Shown here piece after piece: positions 1 through 10,546 of a stretch of 64,000 bases of DNA. Where the stretch lies: assembly GCA_900299005.1 (NCBI GenBank), contig OMID01000076.1:20888-84887 (forward strand), given 5' to 3'. Source of the DNA: Oxalobacteraceae bacterium. Lineage in GTDB: Bacteria; Pseudomonadota; Gammaproteobacteria; Burkholderiales; Burkholderiaceae_D. Numbering within the stretch: position 1 is the first letter of the stretch; every line of letters starts with the position of its first letter. The notes under the pieces were generated by a model, which ran no database searches, had not been told where the DNA came from, and saw only the letters and a program-made list of their open reading frames with translations. The translations under genes and the position numbers were made by a program.

Positions 1-2
1 GG

Positions 3-3000
3 TTCACGCGTATCAGCATAGGCAATCCGGTGCTGGCCACCATGATGATGATGGCTTTCGTGGTGCTTGGGCTGTTCTCTTACCAGCGGCTGCGGGTCGA
101 TCAATTCCCCGACGTGACCTTTCCGGTCGTGGTGGTGCAAACCGAATACCCGGGCGCCGCGCCGGAAACGGTCGAAAGTGATATCACGCGCAAAGTTGAA
201 GAAGCCGTCAACACGATCAATGGTATTAACAGCCTGACGTCGCGTTCATATGAAGGGCAATCTATCGTCATCATTGAATTCGTGCTGACCGTTGATCCGG
301 CTCAGGCAGCGCAAGATGTTCGTGAAAAAGTCGCGCTGATCAAATCCAGCTTTCGCAATGAGGTCAAAGAACCACGCGTGACCCGCTACGACCCTGCTGA
401 TCGTCCGATCTTCTCGGTGGCCGTCACCAACGATGGCAGCAAGGGAAAGTACAGCCTGCGTGAGCTGACCACGGTGGCTGATCAGCTCGTAAAAAAACGC
501 CTCGAAAATGTCCGCGGCGTGGGCTCGGTGTCTCTGGTGGGCGGCGTCAAGCGGGAGATCCAGATCTATGTCAAGCCAGCCGAGATGGAGGCGCTCAACA
601 TCAGTGTTGATCAGCTGATCAATGCGGTGCGCAATGAGAATCAGGAGCTGCCTGCGGGGGCGGTGCGCGCGAGCGCCAATGAGCAGGTCGTTCAGGTAAA
701 GGGCCGGATAAAACACCCTGATGATTTCGAGCGCATTGTGATCGCCACGCGTGGCGGTCATTCGGTTCTGCTGGGTCAGGTTGCGCGTGTGGTCGACAGC
801 CAGCAAGAACAGGAAAATCTGGCGCTTTTTAATGGCCAGCGCACGCTCGCACTGGATGTACTGAAAGCGCAAGGACAGAACACGATTGAAGTAGCCGATG
901 GTCTGAAAAAAGTCATCAAAGACCTGCAACCGACGCTGGATGCGCTGCATCCGGGAATGAAGCTTGAAGTCATCAAGGATGGTTCACGTCAGATCCGGGT
1001 TGGCGTGGAAAATGTGCGTCGCACACTGATCGAAGGCGCCCTGCTGACTATCCTGATCGTCTTCTTGTTCCTCAACTCATGGCGCTCGACCGTAATTACG
1101 GGCCTCACGCTACCCGTCTCGCTGATCGGAACCTTCCTGTTTATGGACATGTTCGGCTTTACGATCAACATGATCACACTGATGGCGCTCTCATTATGTG
1201 TGGGGCTACTAATCGATGATGCGATCGTGGTACGCGAAAATATTGTCCGCCATGCCGGCATGAAAGAACATGGGCACTACAAAAGCCCGCGAGAGGCGGC
1301 ACTGGAGGGCACGCAGGAAATCGGGCTGGCGGTGCTGGCGACCACCTTCTCCATCGTCGCAGTGTTTCTGCCAGTGGGTTTCATGGGTGGGATCATCGGG
1401 CGGTTCTTTCATCAGTTCGGTGTGACTGTCGCCGCCGCCGTTCTGATCTCGATGTTCGTCTCCTTCACGCTTGACCCCATGCTCTCATCGGTCTGGCACG
1501 ACCCCGCAGTGCATGGGCAGCAGGCACGTCGTGGCTGGTATGCGCACACGATTGGTCGCCTCCTTGAACAGTTCGAGCACCTGATCCAGTGGTTCTCTCG
1601 TCTATACCAAAGGGCTCTGAGGTGGTCGCTGCGGCACCGATTGGCCACGCTGGTGCTGGCAGTGGCAATATTCGTTGCCGGCTTCATTCTTCCGGCGTCG
1701 GGTCTGGTGGGTACCGAATTCGTTCCACAGGCCGATTATTCCGAAACCGGCGTGATCTACAACACGCCCGTTGGTTCTTCGCTGGAATTCACCGAGCGCA
1801 AGGCGCATCAGGTCGAAGCAGCCCTGCGCGCACTACCTGAAGTACGCGACCTCTACACCACTATCAACACCGGCACGGCACAAGGCAAGAATTACGCGAC
1901 GACCTATGCTCGTCTCGTGCCACGCGCCGAGCGTACGCGCAGCACAAAACAATTAAACCAGCCCTTGCGCGAGCAGCTTGCAAAAATCCCCGGCATCACC
2001 GTCACGCATGTGGGTTCGCTGGATGGTGTCGGTGGTGATAACAAACAGTTACGGCTCTCCATCCTGGGCCCCGACCTGAAACAACTTGGCAAGCTCGCTG
2101 ATGATGTCACCGCGAAGATCCGGGCGGTCCAAGGCGTGGTCGATCTCGATTCCAGTCTCAAACCGAACAAGCCCAGCATCTGGGTGGAGCCTTATCGCGA
2201 TGTGGCGGCTGATCTTGGTGTCGGCGTGGCGCAAATAGGCAGCGCATTGCGCCCCCTGCTGGCCGGCGATCCGGTCGTCGGCTGGCGCGCGCCAGATGAT
2301 GAGACCTATGATGTGATCGTTCGTCTGGCACCTTCAGAGCGCACCAACATCGATGATCTCTACCGTCTGCGTCTGGCCAGCAAGCAGGTCAACAGCGATG
2401 GCGCGCCGCGCATGGTGCCCTTGCGACAGGTAGCCAGCATTAGTCCCGCCTCGGGTCCCAATCAGATCAACCGGCGAGATTTGAACCGTGAAGTCGAACT
2501 ATCAGCAAACGTGGTGGGGCGCTCGTCGGGCCAGGTCAGCGCTGAAGTCAAAAAAATATTGGATACCATGAACTGGCCGCCCGGCTACCGCTATCAGGTG
2601 GGTGGAGCGACGAAAAATATGCAGGAATCTTTTGGCTATGCGCTGCAGGCGCTACTGCTGGCCATCATTTTCATTTACATGATTCTGGCGTCGCAGTTTG
2701 CCAGCTTCCTGCAACCGGTGGCCATCATGTCTGCGCTGCCGCTGACACTGATCGGCGTCTTCCTGTCGCTAATGTTTTTCCGATCGACGCTGAATCTTTT
2801 CTCCATCATCGGTTTCGTGATGCTAATGGGTCTGGTCACCAAGAACGCGATCCTGCTGGTGGATTTTGCCAATCAGGCGCGCAAGCAGGGCATGGACAGA
2901 AATGCCGCGTTACTCGAAGCGGCGCATGTACGGCTGCGGCCTATTTTAATGACCACACTGGCCATGATCTTCGGCATGATCCCCTTGGCTCTGGGGCTGA

Positions 3001-3221
3001 CCGAGGGCTCCGAGCAGCGTGCACCCATGGGACAAGCGGTCATCGGCGGCATTATTACCTCATCCATCCTGACACTGGTGGTGGTACCCGTGATCTACAC
3101 ATGGCTGGATGATTTCGCCCATTGGGGTCGCCGCCGTTTTTTACCGCCGCCGCCCAACAATGAGACCAACGGCATGGCACCGATGACTCCGGCTACCGCC
3201 AGAAATGATGATCCCGTTTGA
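3..3221 (+). CDS. RND efflux pump permease (HAE1/AcrB family), 5' end cut by window
   Basis: Inner-membrane proton-driven RND transporter, about 1,072 residues visible. The frame is open to base 3 and reads [16 protein letters not shown], the usual start of this family, so only one or a few codons lie outside the window; the GTG at 30 is internal. The TM4 proton-relay motif [10 protein letters not shown] is at about residue 405, matching Asp407/Asp408 of AcrB. Two large periplasmic loops and two blocks of hydrophobic helices give a full-length pump. Its adaptor gene would be expected just upstream, outside the window; the adaptor at 6.2 kb belongs to the second pump. No outer membrane channel is co-directional in the same tight cluster, though a TolC-type gene starts 1.1 kb downstream. 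The substrate cannot be read from sequence. Confidence 0.93.
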   Translation, partial: FTRISIGNPVLATMMMMAFVVLGLFSYQRLRVDQFPDVTFPVVVVQTEYPGAAPETVESDITRKVEEAVNTINGINSLTSRSYEGQSIVIIEFVLTVDPAQAAQDVREKVALIKSSFRNEVKEPRVTRYDPADRPIFSVAVTNDGSKGKYSLRELTTVADQLVKKRLENVRGVGSVSLVGGVKREIQIYVKPAEMEALNISVDQLINAVRNENQELPAGAVRASANEQVVQVKGRIKHPDDFERIVIATRGGHSVLLGQVARVVDSQQEQENLALFNGQRTLALDVLKAQGQNTIEVADGLKKVIKDLQPTLDALHPGMKLEVIKDGSRQIRVGVENVRRTLIEGALLTILIVFLFLNSWRSTVITGLTLPVSLIGTFLFMDMFGFTINMITLMALSLCVGLLIDDAIVVRENIVRHAGMKEHGHYKSPREAALEGTQEIGLAVLATTFSIVAVFLPVGFMGGIIGRFFHQFGVTVAAAVLISMFVSFTLDPMLSSVWHDPAVHGQQARRGWYAHTIGRLLEQFEHLIQWFSRLYQRALRWSLRHRLATLVLAVAIFVAGFILPASGLVGTEFVPQADYSETGVIYNTPVGSSLEFTERKAHQVEAALRALPEVRDLYTTINTGTAQGKNYATTYARLVPRAERTRSTKQLNQPLREQLAKIPGITVTHVGSLDGVGGDNKQLRLSILGPDLKQLGKLADDVTAKIRAVQGVVDLDSSLKPNKPSIWVEPYRDVAADLGVGVAQIGSALRPLLAGDPVVGWRAPDDETYDVIVRLAPSERTNIDDLYRLRLASKQVNSDGAPRMVPLRQVASISPASGPNQINRRDLNREVELSANVVGRSSGQVSAEVKKILDTMNWPPGYRYQVGGATKNMQESFGYALQALLLAIIFIYMILASQFASFLQPVAIMSALPLTLIGVFLSLMFFRSTLNLFSIIGFVMLMGLVTKNAILLVDFANQARKQGMDRNAALLEAAHVRLRPILMTTLAMIFGMIPLALGLTEGSEQRAPMGQAVIGGIITSSILTLVVVPVIYTWLDDFAHWGRRRFLPPPPNNETNGMAPMTPATARNDDPV

Positions 3222-3284
3222 TAAAATCGAGAGTTTTCCTGACCTTGACTACGCTTATCCCGACCGCTACCAAAGACCCAAGCC

Positions 3285-3950
3285 ATGAACCTTGAACAAG
3301 CCCGCGTGAACATGATTGAGCAGCAAATCCGTACTTGGGAGGTACTCGACAAGGACGTCCTGAATACTCTCGTGGTCGTGCGCCGCGAAGCCTTTGTGCC
3401 AGATGCCTTTCAGGCGCTGGCCTTCGTGGACACCGAGATCCCCCTGCCCGGCGGCGAGAACATGCTCTCGCCCAAACTCGAGGCACGTCTGTTGCAGGAA
3501 GCCGCTGTCCAGCATACGGAATCCGTACTTGAGATCGGCACTGGCTCTGGCTACATGGCAGCGCTGCTGGCCAATCATGCGCGCCATGTGACCTCGATCG
3601 AGATCCTGCCCGAACTAAAATCGATCGCAGAAAAAAATCTCGCCGACTACGGTGTCGCCAATGTCAATGTCGAACTGGGCAACGGCGCTCGAGGCTGGGC
3701 GGGAAGCGGCACGCGCGCCGCGCCGTGGGACGTGATCATGATCTCCGGCGCGCTGCCCGTACTGCCCCATGTCTTCCTAGAGCAGCTCAGCCTGGGCGGG
3801 CGTCTGCTAGCCGTTATCGGCGAGGCGCCAATCATGTCTGCCTGCCTTGTTACGCGCACGGCGCAAGATGCGTGGAGCGAGATCAAGCTGTTCGAAACCT
3901 GCATCAAGCCCTTGCGCGAAACAGAAGCACCTTCGGCGTTTCATTTCTGA
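3285..3950 (+). CDS. pcm: Protein-L-isoaspartate O-methyltransferase family protein
   Basis: A 221-residue class I SAM methyltransferase of the PCMT family, which repairs isoaspartyl residues in damaged proteins. SAM-binding motif I, VLEIGTGSGYMAALL, lies around residues 80-94, and the upstream segment GENMLSPKLEARLLQ matches the substrate-side region of the family. ATG start at 3285, 63 bp after the RND gene. It is followed within 20 bp by a rhodanese gene and then a TolC-type gene, an arrangement I recall as common in betaproteobacteria. Members of this betaproteobacterial subgroup are diverged from E. coli Pcm, so repair activity is inferred from family. Confidence 0.88.
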   Translation: MNLEQARVNMIEQQIRTWEVLDKDVLNTLVVVRREAFVPDAFQALAFVDTEIPLPGGENMLSPKLEARLLQEAAVQHTESVLEIGTGSGYMAALLANHARHVTSIEILPELKSIAEKNLADYGVANVNVELGNGARGWAGSGTRAAPWDVIMISGALPVLPHVFLEQLSLGGRLLAVIGEAPIMSACLVTRTAQDAWSEIKLFETCIKPLRETEAPSAFHF

Positions 3951-3969
3951 ATTACTGAGGCTGGCTGTC

Positions 3970-4302
3970 ATGGAACACCTCTCTCCCACAGAACTCGTCC
4001 AGTGGCTTGCCGATGCCGGTCAGGGCCAGCGCGCCGCCCCGCTACTGCTGGATGTGCGCGAGCCATGGGAGTTTGACACTTGCCGCATTCCGGGCTCTCA
4101 ATTGATGACCATGGCCAGCGTTCCCGCCCGGCAGGAAGATCTGGATCCTGCGCAGGCAATCGTCTGTATCTGCCACCATGGCGCGCGCAGCTTGCAGGTC
4201 GCAGCATTTCTGGAGCGTGCAGGCTTTGACAAGGTCTACAACCTGACTGGCGGCGTGCATGGCTGGGCTTTGCAGATCGATCCTTCAATGCCAACGTATT
4301 GA
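3970..4302 (+). CDS. Single-domain rhodanese-like sulfurtransferase
   Basis: A 110-residue cytoplasmic single-domain rhodanese (GlpE/PspE type). The ATG at 3970 is chosen because it starts directly at the domain (MEHLSPTELVQWL); the frame is open further upstream but that part overlaps pcm. Seen: the CH2A-like motif LLDVREPWEF near residue 30 and the active-site loop CHHGARS with catalytic Cys68, so it should be able to carry a persulfide. No signal peptide. It sits between pcm and the TolC-type gene, with short spacers on both sides, and is probably cotranscribed. The physiological sulfur donor and acceptor are unknown. Confidence 0.88.
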   Translation: MEHLSPTELVQWLADAGQGQRAAPLLLDVREPWEFDTCRIPGSQLMTMASVPARQEDLDPAQAIVCICHHGARSLQVAAFLERAGFDKVYNLTGGVHGWALQIDPSMPTY

Positions 4303-4342
4303 GGCCAAACTCTCACTTGCGGCAGTTTTTACGGAAAAAAGA

Positions 4343-5653
4343 ATGCGAACAACCCGAACCGCTTCACTCATGGCATGTGCCTTTCTCGGCACGGCGATGC
4401 ATGCGCAAGCACTCGATTTGCTTCAGGCTTATCGGGATGCACAAGCCTATGACAGCCAGTTCGCCAGCGCTCGCGCCACACGCGAAGCCAGTCTCGAAAA
4501 AAGCGTTCAAGGTCGTGCCGGACTGCTGCCACAAGTCGGCATCAATGGCGGTGTGAGCCGGATCGAGGGACACTCTTCGCAGCCCGCTGACATCAGCTAC
4601 ACCTCGAACACGCTGCAGCTGCAACTGCAACAACCGCTCTATCGCCCCTCGAATCTGGCCATCTATGAGCAGAGCAAACTGCAAGTCGCCGCCAGCGAGA
4701 CACAATACGAACAAGCCCGGGCCGATCTCACGCTGCGCGTGGCACAAGCCTACTTCGACGTGCTGACCTCGCAGGATGCGCTAGTCTTCATCCGGGCGCA
4801 AAAGGTGGCCATCACCGAGCAGCTGGAGTCGGCAAAACGAAACTTTGAAGTCGGCACGGCGACCATTACCGACACACACGAAGCGCAGGCGCGCTTTGAT
4901 CTTGCGGCAGCCCAGGAAATCGCAGCGCTCAATGATCTCGAAGTCAAGCGCAACCTGCTGGCGCAAATCACGGGCAAGCTGCCCGGCGAGCTCACAGGGC
5001 TGCGATCGGATGTTCGACTCAGCCCTCCCGAACCACCACAGATTCGCCAGTGGGTAGAGAGTGCGGAAGCCGGTAATTTCGCGGTCATTGCGCAGGCGTT
5101 TATCGCCGAATCGGCAAAACTTGATATCGAGCGCAGTCGCAGCGGTCACAAACCCACCCTCGACGCCGTCGCCAGCTATGGACAGAACAAAGGCCTCGCG
5201 TTCGCACCGCAACTGACCATCACCACTGCATCGATTGGCGTTCAGCTCAATCTGCCAGTGTATTCCGGCGGATCGACCAGCAGCCTGATACGACAAGCAA
5301 TGTCATCAGAAGAAAAAGCACGTGCCGATCTGGAGACGGCACGGCGCAATGCCGCGCAAGCGGCGAGAACTGCCTTCCTGGGTGTACAAAATGGCCTCTC
5401 GCAAGTCAAGGCACTGGAGGCAGCCGAAACTTCCAGCAAATCGGCACTGGAGTCCAATCTTCTTGGTTATCAGGTTGGCGTTCGAATCAATATTGATGTC
5501 CTTAATGCGCAGCAGCAGCTCTACTCTACGCGACGCGACCTGGCAAAAGCGCGTTACGAAACACTGGTCAATGGGCTGCGGCTGAAAGCGGCGGTCGGCA
5601 CACTGGGCGAGGCGGATCTTGCCGAGCTCGACAGCCTGCTGGACATACGCTGA
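4343..5653 (+). CDS. tolC: TolC-family outer membrane channel protein
   Basis: A 436-residue outer membrane factor. The ATG at 4343 gives a clear signal peptide ending AMHAQA after residue 23, and the mature protein begins LDLLQAYRDAQAYD, the typical first helix of TolC. There is no lipobox, unlike the NodT-type channel at 10.5 kb, so this is the E. coli TolC-like branch used by type I secretion and efflux pumps. Long alternating coiled-coil helices and the segment LNVRINIDVLNAQQQLY-like near the C-terminus (seen here as VGVRINIDVLNAQQQLYSTR) support the call. It follows the rhodanese by 40 bp and ends a short operon; about 500 bp of non-coding DNA follows. Confidence 0.9.
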   Translation: MRTTRTASLMACAFLGTAMHAQALDLLQAYRDAQAYDSQFASARATREASLEKSVQGRAGLLPQVGINGGVSRIEGHSSQPADISYTSNTLQLQLQQPLYRPSNLAIYEQSKLQVAASETQYEQARADLTLRVAQAYFDVLTSQDALVFIRAQKVAITEQLESAKRNFEVGTATITDTHEAQARFDLAAAQEIAALNDLEVKRNLLAQITGKLPGELTGLRSDVRLSPPEPPQIRQWVESAEAGNFAVIAQAFIAESAKLDIERSRSGHKPTLDAVASYGQNKGLAFAPQLTITTASIGVQLNLPVYSGGSTSSLIRQAMSSEEKARADLETARRNAAQAARTAFLGVQNGLSQVKALEAAETSSKSALESNLLGYQVGVRINIDVLNAQQQLYSTRRDLAKARYETLVNGLRLKAAVGTLGEADLAELDSLLDIR

Positions 5654-5984
5654 TGGAGTGGCAACGAAGGATCGCCTGACGAAAAGCTGAATGCCCCTGG
5701 TGTCAAGGCGAGCCATCATCGCCGCGCGACGTGAGAGCCCTCGACATCACAGGTTCCGCGCCTTTTTCGGAGCTGAAAGCTTGTGGTTTTTAATACATCG
5801 GCACTGATTGAATCGAATTGAACCCGGTGCGTATCGATCGTTAACGCCGGCCGATCGCCCGCAGGCGATGCAGCTTCGGGTACCGCCGGGTTTTGCAAGC
5901 CAAGAAACCGCTATACTGAGCAGCAATAAATAGCACGACCGTTCGGCAGTATCGTCGTCCCACAACAGGGTCGACCACACTAAA

Positions 5985-6069
5985 AGGCTCTATCAAAATG
6001 AGCGCCGCGAAGCAGCGCGTTCGCTGGCAAGGCGCCCCCAACGCGGCCAGCGGCATTTTAATAGAGCCT
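5985..6069. repeat. 85-bp element with 16-bp terminal inverted repeats (copy 1)
   Basis: The left end AGGCTCTATCAAAATG (5985-6000) and right end CATTTTAATAGAGCCT (6054-6069) are inverted repeats with one mismatch. The GC-rich core shares GAGCGCCGCGAAGCAGC and GCGGCCAGCGGCA with the copy at 18225-18313. There is no coding capacity, so it is a miniature inverted-repeat or REP-type element. Confidence 0.8.
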
Positions 6070-6132
6070 CTAAAAACCTGAGTCCGCAGACGCTTGAGCC
6101 CGTCGTTATTCGTCGCGCAAGCCCTGCGGGTG

Positions 6133-6156
6133 CGTCAGGTCTCCTGACGTTTTTTT
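6133..6156 (+). terminator. Terminator-like hairpin directly before the RND adaptor start
   Basis: A perfect 7-bp stem CGTCAGG/CCTGACG (6133-6139, 6143-6149) with a 3-base loop is followed by seven T (6150-6156). It ends 17 bases before the ATG at 6174, so it lies in the leader of the operon it precedes and could act as an attenuator. It may instead only stop read-through from tolC. Confidence 0.65.
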
Positions 6157-6173
6157 GAATGAAGCAGAACACC

Positions 6174-7391
6174 ATGAACCTCTCGCCTGTTGTCCGCCTC
6201 CTCCTGATTCCCACGGTGATTGCATCACTGCTGACTGCCTGCGGAGAGAACAAGCCCGCTGCGCCTGCGGCCGGCGCTGGCGCGCCGCCACCCGCGAATG
6301 TTGCCACCATCATCATCGCATCTGAAGAAGTTGCCAACGTCACCGAGCTCCCCGGCCGGATCGACGCCATACGCAACGCCGAGGTCCGCGCACGCGTCGG
6401 TGGCATCGTGCAGCGACGGCTGTTCAATGAAGGCAGCGAGATTCGAGCTGGGGCGACGCTGTATCAGATTGATCCCGCCCCTTTTCAGGCGGTCGTCAGT
6501 AATGCCGAAGCCGTCATCGCTCGTGCAGAAGCCAATCTGGGGCAAGCGAACACGCGGCTCAATCGCTATCGCGCACTGGTCGAGACGAACGCGATCAGCA
6601 AACAGGAGTTCGACGATGCACAGAGCGCGCAAAAACTTGCTGCTGCCGATGTGGCCGCGGCGAAGGCATCGCTCGACACCGCAAAACTCAATCTCTCTTA
6701 CGCCACCGTCACCGCACCCATAACGGGCCGCATCGGCCGCACGCTGGTCACCGAAGGCGCACTGGTGACAGCAAACGATCCCACGGCGCTGGCGATCATC
6801 CAGCAACTGGATCCGATCTACGTAACGCTGACGCAGTCTTCCGTCGAGATGGCCCAGCTGCGCGAGAAAGTCTCGCAGTCGGGTCGCCACAGCGTCAAAG
6901 CCAAGCTCACGCTTGTCACTGAAGACGGCAAGGCCTACCCGCATGCCGGTCAATTGTTGTTCTCGGAAGCGACGGTCGATCCGAATTCAAGTTCCGTCAT
7001 CCTTCGCGCCCAATTCCCCAACCCCGAGCGCACGCTGCTTCCGGGCATGTATGTGCGTGTTCGGCTCGAGCAGGGTACACGCCCCAATACCATCACCGTG
7101 CCACAACAAGCGGTGATGCGCACGGCCGATGGGTCGATGGTGATGACGGTGGATGCCGAAGGCAAGGTCACGCCACGCCCGGTGAAGACCGGCGGCGCCC
7201 ATGGCACCCACTGGATTGTGATCTCGGGCTTGAACGAAGGGGATCAGGTGATCGTCGAGGGTCTGCAAAAGGCCAAGCCCGGCGCTACGGTGAAGGCCAG
7301 TCCGTGGTCGCCGGGTGGCGCACCTTCGGGTACTGCGGGTGCCGCACCCACCGCCGCACCGTCTCCCGCCGCCCCCTCCGAAAAGAAATAA
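6174..7391 (+). CDS. RND efflux periplasmic adaptor lipoprotein (AcrA/MexA family)
   Basis: Membrane fusion protein of 405 residues that links the pump at 7404 to the channel at 10547. ATG at 6174 gives a standard lipoprotein signal with lipobox LLTAC (Cys23); an ATG at 6159 adds five residues but sits two bases after a T-run and has no ribosome site. Seen in order: a first lipoyl/beta segment with VGGIVQRRLFNEGSEI, an alpha-hairpin (RAEANLGQANTRLNRYRAL), the second lipoyl half with YATVTAPITGRIG, a beta-barrel domain, and a Pro/Ala-rich tail. Only 12 bp separate it from the pump gene. Drug range cannot be predicted. Confidence 0.92.
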   Translation: MNLSPVVRLLLIPTVIASLLTACGENKPAAPAAGAGAPPPANVATIIIASEEVANVTELPGRIDAIRNAEVRARVGGIVQRRLFNEGSEIRAGATLYQIDPAPFQAVVSNAEAVIARAEANLGQANTRLNRYRALVETNAISKQEFDDAQSAQKLAAADVAAAKASLDTAKLNLSYATVTAPITGRIGRTLVTEGALVTANDPTALAIIQQLDPIYVTLTQSSVEMAQLREKVSQSGRHSVKAKLTLVTEDGKAYPHAGQLLFSEATVDPNSSSVILRAQFPNPERTLLPGMYVRVRLEQGTRPNTITVPQQAVMRTADGSMVMTVDAEGKVTPRPVKTGGAHGTHWIVISGLNEGDQVIVEGLQKAKPGATVKASPWSPGGAPSGTAGAAPTAAPSPAAPSEKK

Positions 7392-7403
7392 GGAAGCACG
7401 GCC

Positions 7404-10400
7404 ATGGCAAAGTTTTTCATCGATCGCCCGGTCTTCGCCTGGGTGATCGCCCTGTTCATCTTGCTGGCGGGCGTGCTCGCGATTCCTAATCTGCCCATCT
7501 CCCAGTACCCGCAGATAGCCCCGCCTACCGTTATCGTCAACTCAATTTATCCCGGCGCATCCGCGCAAACGGTCGACGAGAGTGTCACCAGCCTCATCGA
7601 ACAAGAGATGAATGGGGCAGAGAACATGCTCTATATTGAGTCACAGAGCCAGTCCGATGGGGGATCGACAGTCTCGGTCACATTCAAAAACGGCACCAAC
7701 CCTGAACTCGCTGCCGTCGATGTGCAGAACCGACTCAAACGCATCGAGGCACGTCTGCCGCAGGCAGTTGTGCAGCAAGGTGTCACCATCACGCGTGCGC
7801 GCAGCAATCTGCTGATGTTCGTGAATCTGATCTCGACCACAGGCGAGCAATCGCCCGTGGCGCTGGGTGACTATCTGGCCCGCAATGTGGTCAATGAGAT
7901 CAAACGTATCCCCGGCGTTGGCGTGGTGCAGCTGTTCGGCACCGAGCGCGCGATGCGTATCTGGATTGATCCCGACAAGCTGCTGGCCTTTAAACTCACG
8001 CCTTCGGATGTCGTGCAGGCCATCAAGGCACAGAACGCACAGTTCTCGGCGGGTGTGCTGGGCGACCTGCCGGCACCTGGCACGCAGCGCATTGCCACCT
8101 CGATCGTCGTGACAGGTCAGATGGCAACCACGCAGGAGTTCGACAATATCGTGCTGCGCGCCACGCCGGGCGGCGCAACCGTGCGTATCCGCGATGTTGG
8201 CATGGCCGAGGTGGCCGGCCAATCCTACGGCTTTGCGGCACGACTCAACGGCAAGGATATCGCCGCCATCGGCATTCAGCTCACCCCCACGGCAAACGCG
8301 CTGGAGACGGCAAAGCTGGTACGCGCGAAAATGGTCAATCTGAAGCAATATTTCCCTGCCGGTGTCGACTACAAGATCCCCTACGACACGTCCTTGTTTA
8401 TCAAGATCTCGATTGAGGAAGTGGTCAAGACTCTGGTCGAGGCAGTGGTTCTGGTGTTCCTGGTGATGCTGCTCTTCCTGCAAAGCCTGCGCTACACGCT
8501 GATCCCGGCCATCGTCGTGCCAGTGTCGCTGATGGGCACCTTTGCCACGATGATGACGTTTGGGTATTCGATCAACGTGCTGACCATGTTCGGCATGGTG
8601 CTGGCCATCGGTATTCTGGTCGATGATGCGATCGTCGTCGTTGAGAACGTCGAGCGCATCATGAGCGAAGAGGGCTTGCCGCCACGCGAAGCGACCATCA
8701 AGGCCATGAGCCAGATTACCGGCGCCATCGTTGGCATCACTGCCGTGCTGATTGCGGTGTTTGTGCCGATGGCTTTCTTCACCGGATCTGTGGGCGCGAT
8801 CTATCGCCAATTCTCGATCTCGATGGTGTCATCGATGGTGTTCTCGGCCATCATGGCGCTGACACTGACGCCGGCGCTGTGCGCGACCTTGCTCAAGCCG
8901 ATTGATCCCAATCATCACGAGCGCAAGGGACTGTTCGGCGGCTTCAACCGGCTGTTCCGGCGAACCACCCAGAGCTATCAGAGCGGCGTACAGAAAGTCC
9001 TGAAATCGGCGCTGCGCTACATGGTGCTCTACGGTGTCATTATCGCCGCCGTGGTGTGGATGGCCGTGCGCATGCCCACATCGTTCCTGCCTGCTGAAGA
9101 TCAGGGTTATTTGCTGGCCAACGTGCAGCTGCCACCGGGCGCCAGCACCGGCCGCACGCTGGAGGTGATGAAACAGGCAGAGGCCTATTTTCTGAAAGAG
9201 CCCGGGGCTGAAGCGATCGTATCCGTGATTGGTTACAGCTTTTCGGGCAATGGCCAGAATGGCGGCCTGCTCTTCGTCCCGCTGAAAGACTGGAAGGAGC
9301 GCACAACACCCGAGCTGAGCTCTCAGGGGATTGCGACCAAGGCGCTCTCGCTGATGGCAACGATTCGCGATGCGATCGTGTTCACCGTGAACCCGCCGGC
9401 GATTCGCGAACTAGGCAATGCAACCGGCTTCTCGCTCCGATTGCAAGATCGCGCCGGCCTTGGCCACGATGCACTGCTGGCTGCTCGCAATCAGCTCTTG
9501 GGCATGCTCTCCAAGAGCCCCGTCATCAAGGGTGCTCGTCCGGAGGGCATGGAAGACTCTCCCCAATTGAAGCTCGAGATTGATCGCGACAAGGCCAACG
9601 CACTCGGTGTGGCAGTGGCCGATATCAATGCCACCCTGGCCGCCACCTTTGGCTCGACCTACGTGAATGACTTCCCCAACGTGGGACGCCAGCAGCGCGT
9701 CATCGTGCAAGCTGCCGCCGAGAAGCGGCTGATGCCGGAAGATCTGGGCAAGCTGCATGTGCGCAATGCTCAGGGCAGCATGGTGCCGATGTCAGCCTTC
9801 CTGCGCAGCAGCTGGATCAATGGCCCAGTGCAGTTGGTGCGCTTCAATGGTTATCCTGCGATGAAGATTCAGGGCGACGCTGCGCCCGGCGCTTCCTCCG
9901 GTGACGCAATCGCCGAAGTCGAGCGCCTGATCAAGCAGCTACCTGCTGGTATTGGCTACGAGTGGGCCGGGCAGTCTTTTGAAGAGAAGGCGGCCGGTTC
10001 TACTGCGAGCTTGCTGTTCGCGCTATCGCTGCTTGCAGTCTTCCTTGTACTGGCAGCACTGTATGAAAGTACATCGATTCCCGTCGCTGTGCTGCTGGTC
10101 GTGCCGCTGGGCGTTCTGGGTGCCGTGGCTTTCACCCTGTTCCGTGGCATGCCAAATGATGTGTACTTCAAGGTGGGCCTGATCGCCATCATCGGTCTCT
10201 CTGCGAAGAATGCAATCCTGATTATTGAATACGCCAAAGACCTTCAAGCGGACGGCATGGAGCTTATTGAGGCCACGCTAACGGCGGTCAAGCTGCGATT
10301 CCGTCCGATTATCATGACATCACTAGCCTTCATTCTCGGTGTGCTGCCGCTGGTGATCGCCACCGGTGCGGGTTCGGCAAGCCAGCGCGCCATTGGCACC

Positions 10401-10544
10401 GGCGTGATGGGCGGGATGATTACCGCTACGGTACTCGCCGTCTTTTTTGTTCCGATATTTTTCGTGGTTGTTCGTCGCATTTTCAAAGGAAACGAGCGAC
10501 AGCGCAAACTGTACGCCGCCCACTTGCATCAGAACGAGGCATAA
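7404..10544 (+). CDS. RND multidrug efflux permease (AcrB/MexB family)
   Basis: A complete 1,046-residue hydrophobic and amphiphilic exporter (HAE1) of the inner membrane. It begins MAKFFIDRPVFAWVIALFI, the canonical AcrB-type N-terminus, and carries the TM4 motif GILVDDAIVVVENVER with Asp407/Asp408 at the same numbering as AcrB. The second half has GLSAKNAILIIEYAK, the TM10 Lys relay segment. It is the middle gene of a compact adaptor-pump-channel operon, with 12 bp before it and 2 bp after it. The tripartite product should expel amphiphilic compounds by proton exchange. It differs clearly from the pump at the window start, so the two are not a recent duplication. Confidence 0.95.
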   Translation: MAKFFIDRPVFAWVIALFILLAGVLAIPNLPISQYPQIAPPTVIVNSIYPGASAQTVDESVTSLIEQEMNGAENMLYIESQSQSDGGSTVSVTFKNGTNPELAAVDVQNRLKRIEARLPQAVVQQGVTITRARSNLLMFVNLISTTGEQSPVALGDYLARNVVNEIKRIPGVGVVQLFGTERAMRIWIDPDKLLAFKLTPSDVVQAIKAQNAQFSAGVLGDLPAPGTQRIATSIVVTGQMATTQEFDNIVLRATPGGATVRIRDVGMAEVAGQSYGFAARLNGKDIAAIGIQLTPTANALETAKLVRAKMVNLKQYFPAGVDYKIPYDTSLFIKISIEEVVKTLVEAVVLVFLVMLLFLQSLRYTLIPAIVVPVSLMGTFATMMTFGYSINVLTMFGMVLAIGILVDDAIVVVENVERIMSEEGLPPREATIKAMSQITGAIVGITAVLIAVFVPMAFFTGSVGAIYRQFSISMVSSMVFSAIMALTLTPALCATLLKPIDPNHHERKGLFGGFNRLFRRTTQSYQSGVQKVLKSALRYMVLYGVIIAAVVWMAVRMPTSFLPAEDQGYLLANVQLPPGASTGRTLEVMKQAEAYFLKEPGAEAIVSVIGYSFSGNGQNGGLLFVPLKDWKERTTPELSSQGIATKALSLMATIRDAIVFTVNPPAIRELGNATGFSLRLQDRAGLGHDALLAARNQLLGMLSKSPVIKGARPEGMEDSPQLKLEIDRDKANALGVAVADINATLAATFGSTYVNDFPNVGRQQRVIVQAAAEKRLMPEDLGKLHVRNAQGSMVPMSAFLRSSWINGPVQLVRFNGYPAMKIQGDAAPGASSGDAIAEVERLIKQLPAGIGYEWAGQSFEEKAAGSTASLLFALSLLAVFLVLAALYESTSIPVAVLLVVPLGVLGAVAFTLFRGMPNDVYFKVGLIAIIGLSAKNAILIIEYAKDLQADGMELIEATLTAVKLRFRPIIMTSLAFILGVLPLVIATGAGSASQRAIGTGVMGGMITATVLAVFFVPIFFVVVRRIFKGNERQRKLYAAHLHQNEA

Positions 10545-10546
10545 CA

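Larger units (their letters stand above)
5654..6158. other. 505-bp intergenic region before the RND operon
   Basis: No credible gene. It holds an 85-bp inverted-repeat element (5985-6069) and a terminator-like hairpin (6133-6156). A possible -10 hexamer TATACT lies at about 5911-5916, but I see no convincing -35 at the right distance. No regulator gene of the TetR or MerR type is present beside the pump operon. Confidence 0.6.

Noticed and set aside
7641..8810. A 389-codon open frame on the minus strand
   Set aside because: It lies fully inside the RND pump gene on the opposite strand, has a His/Gln-rich composition typical of an antisense frame, and shows no motif.
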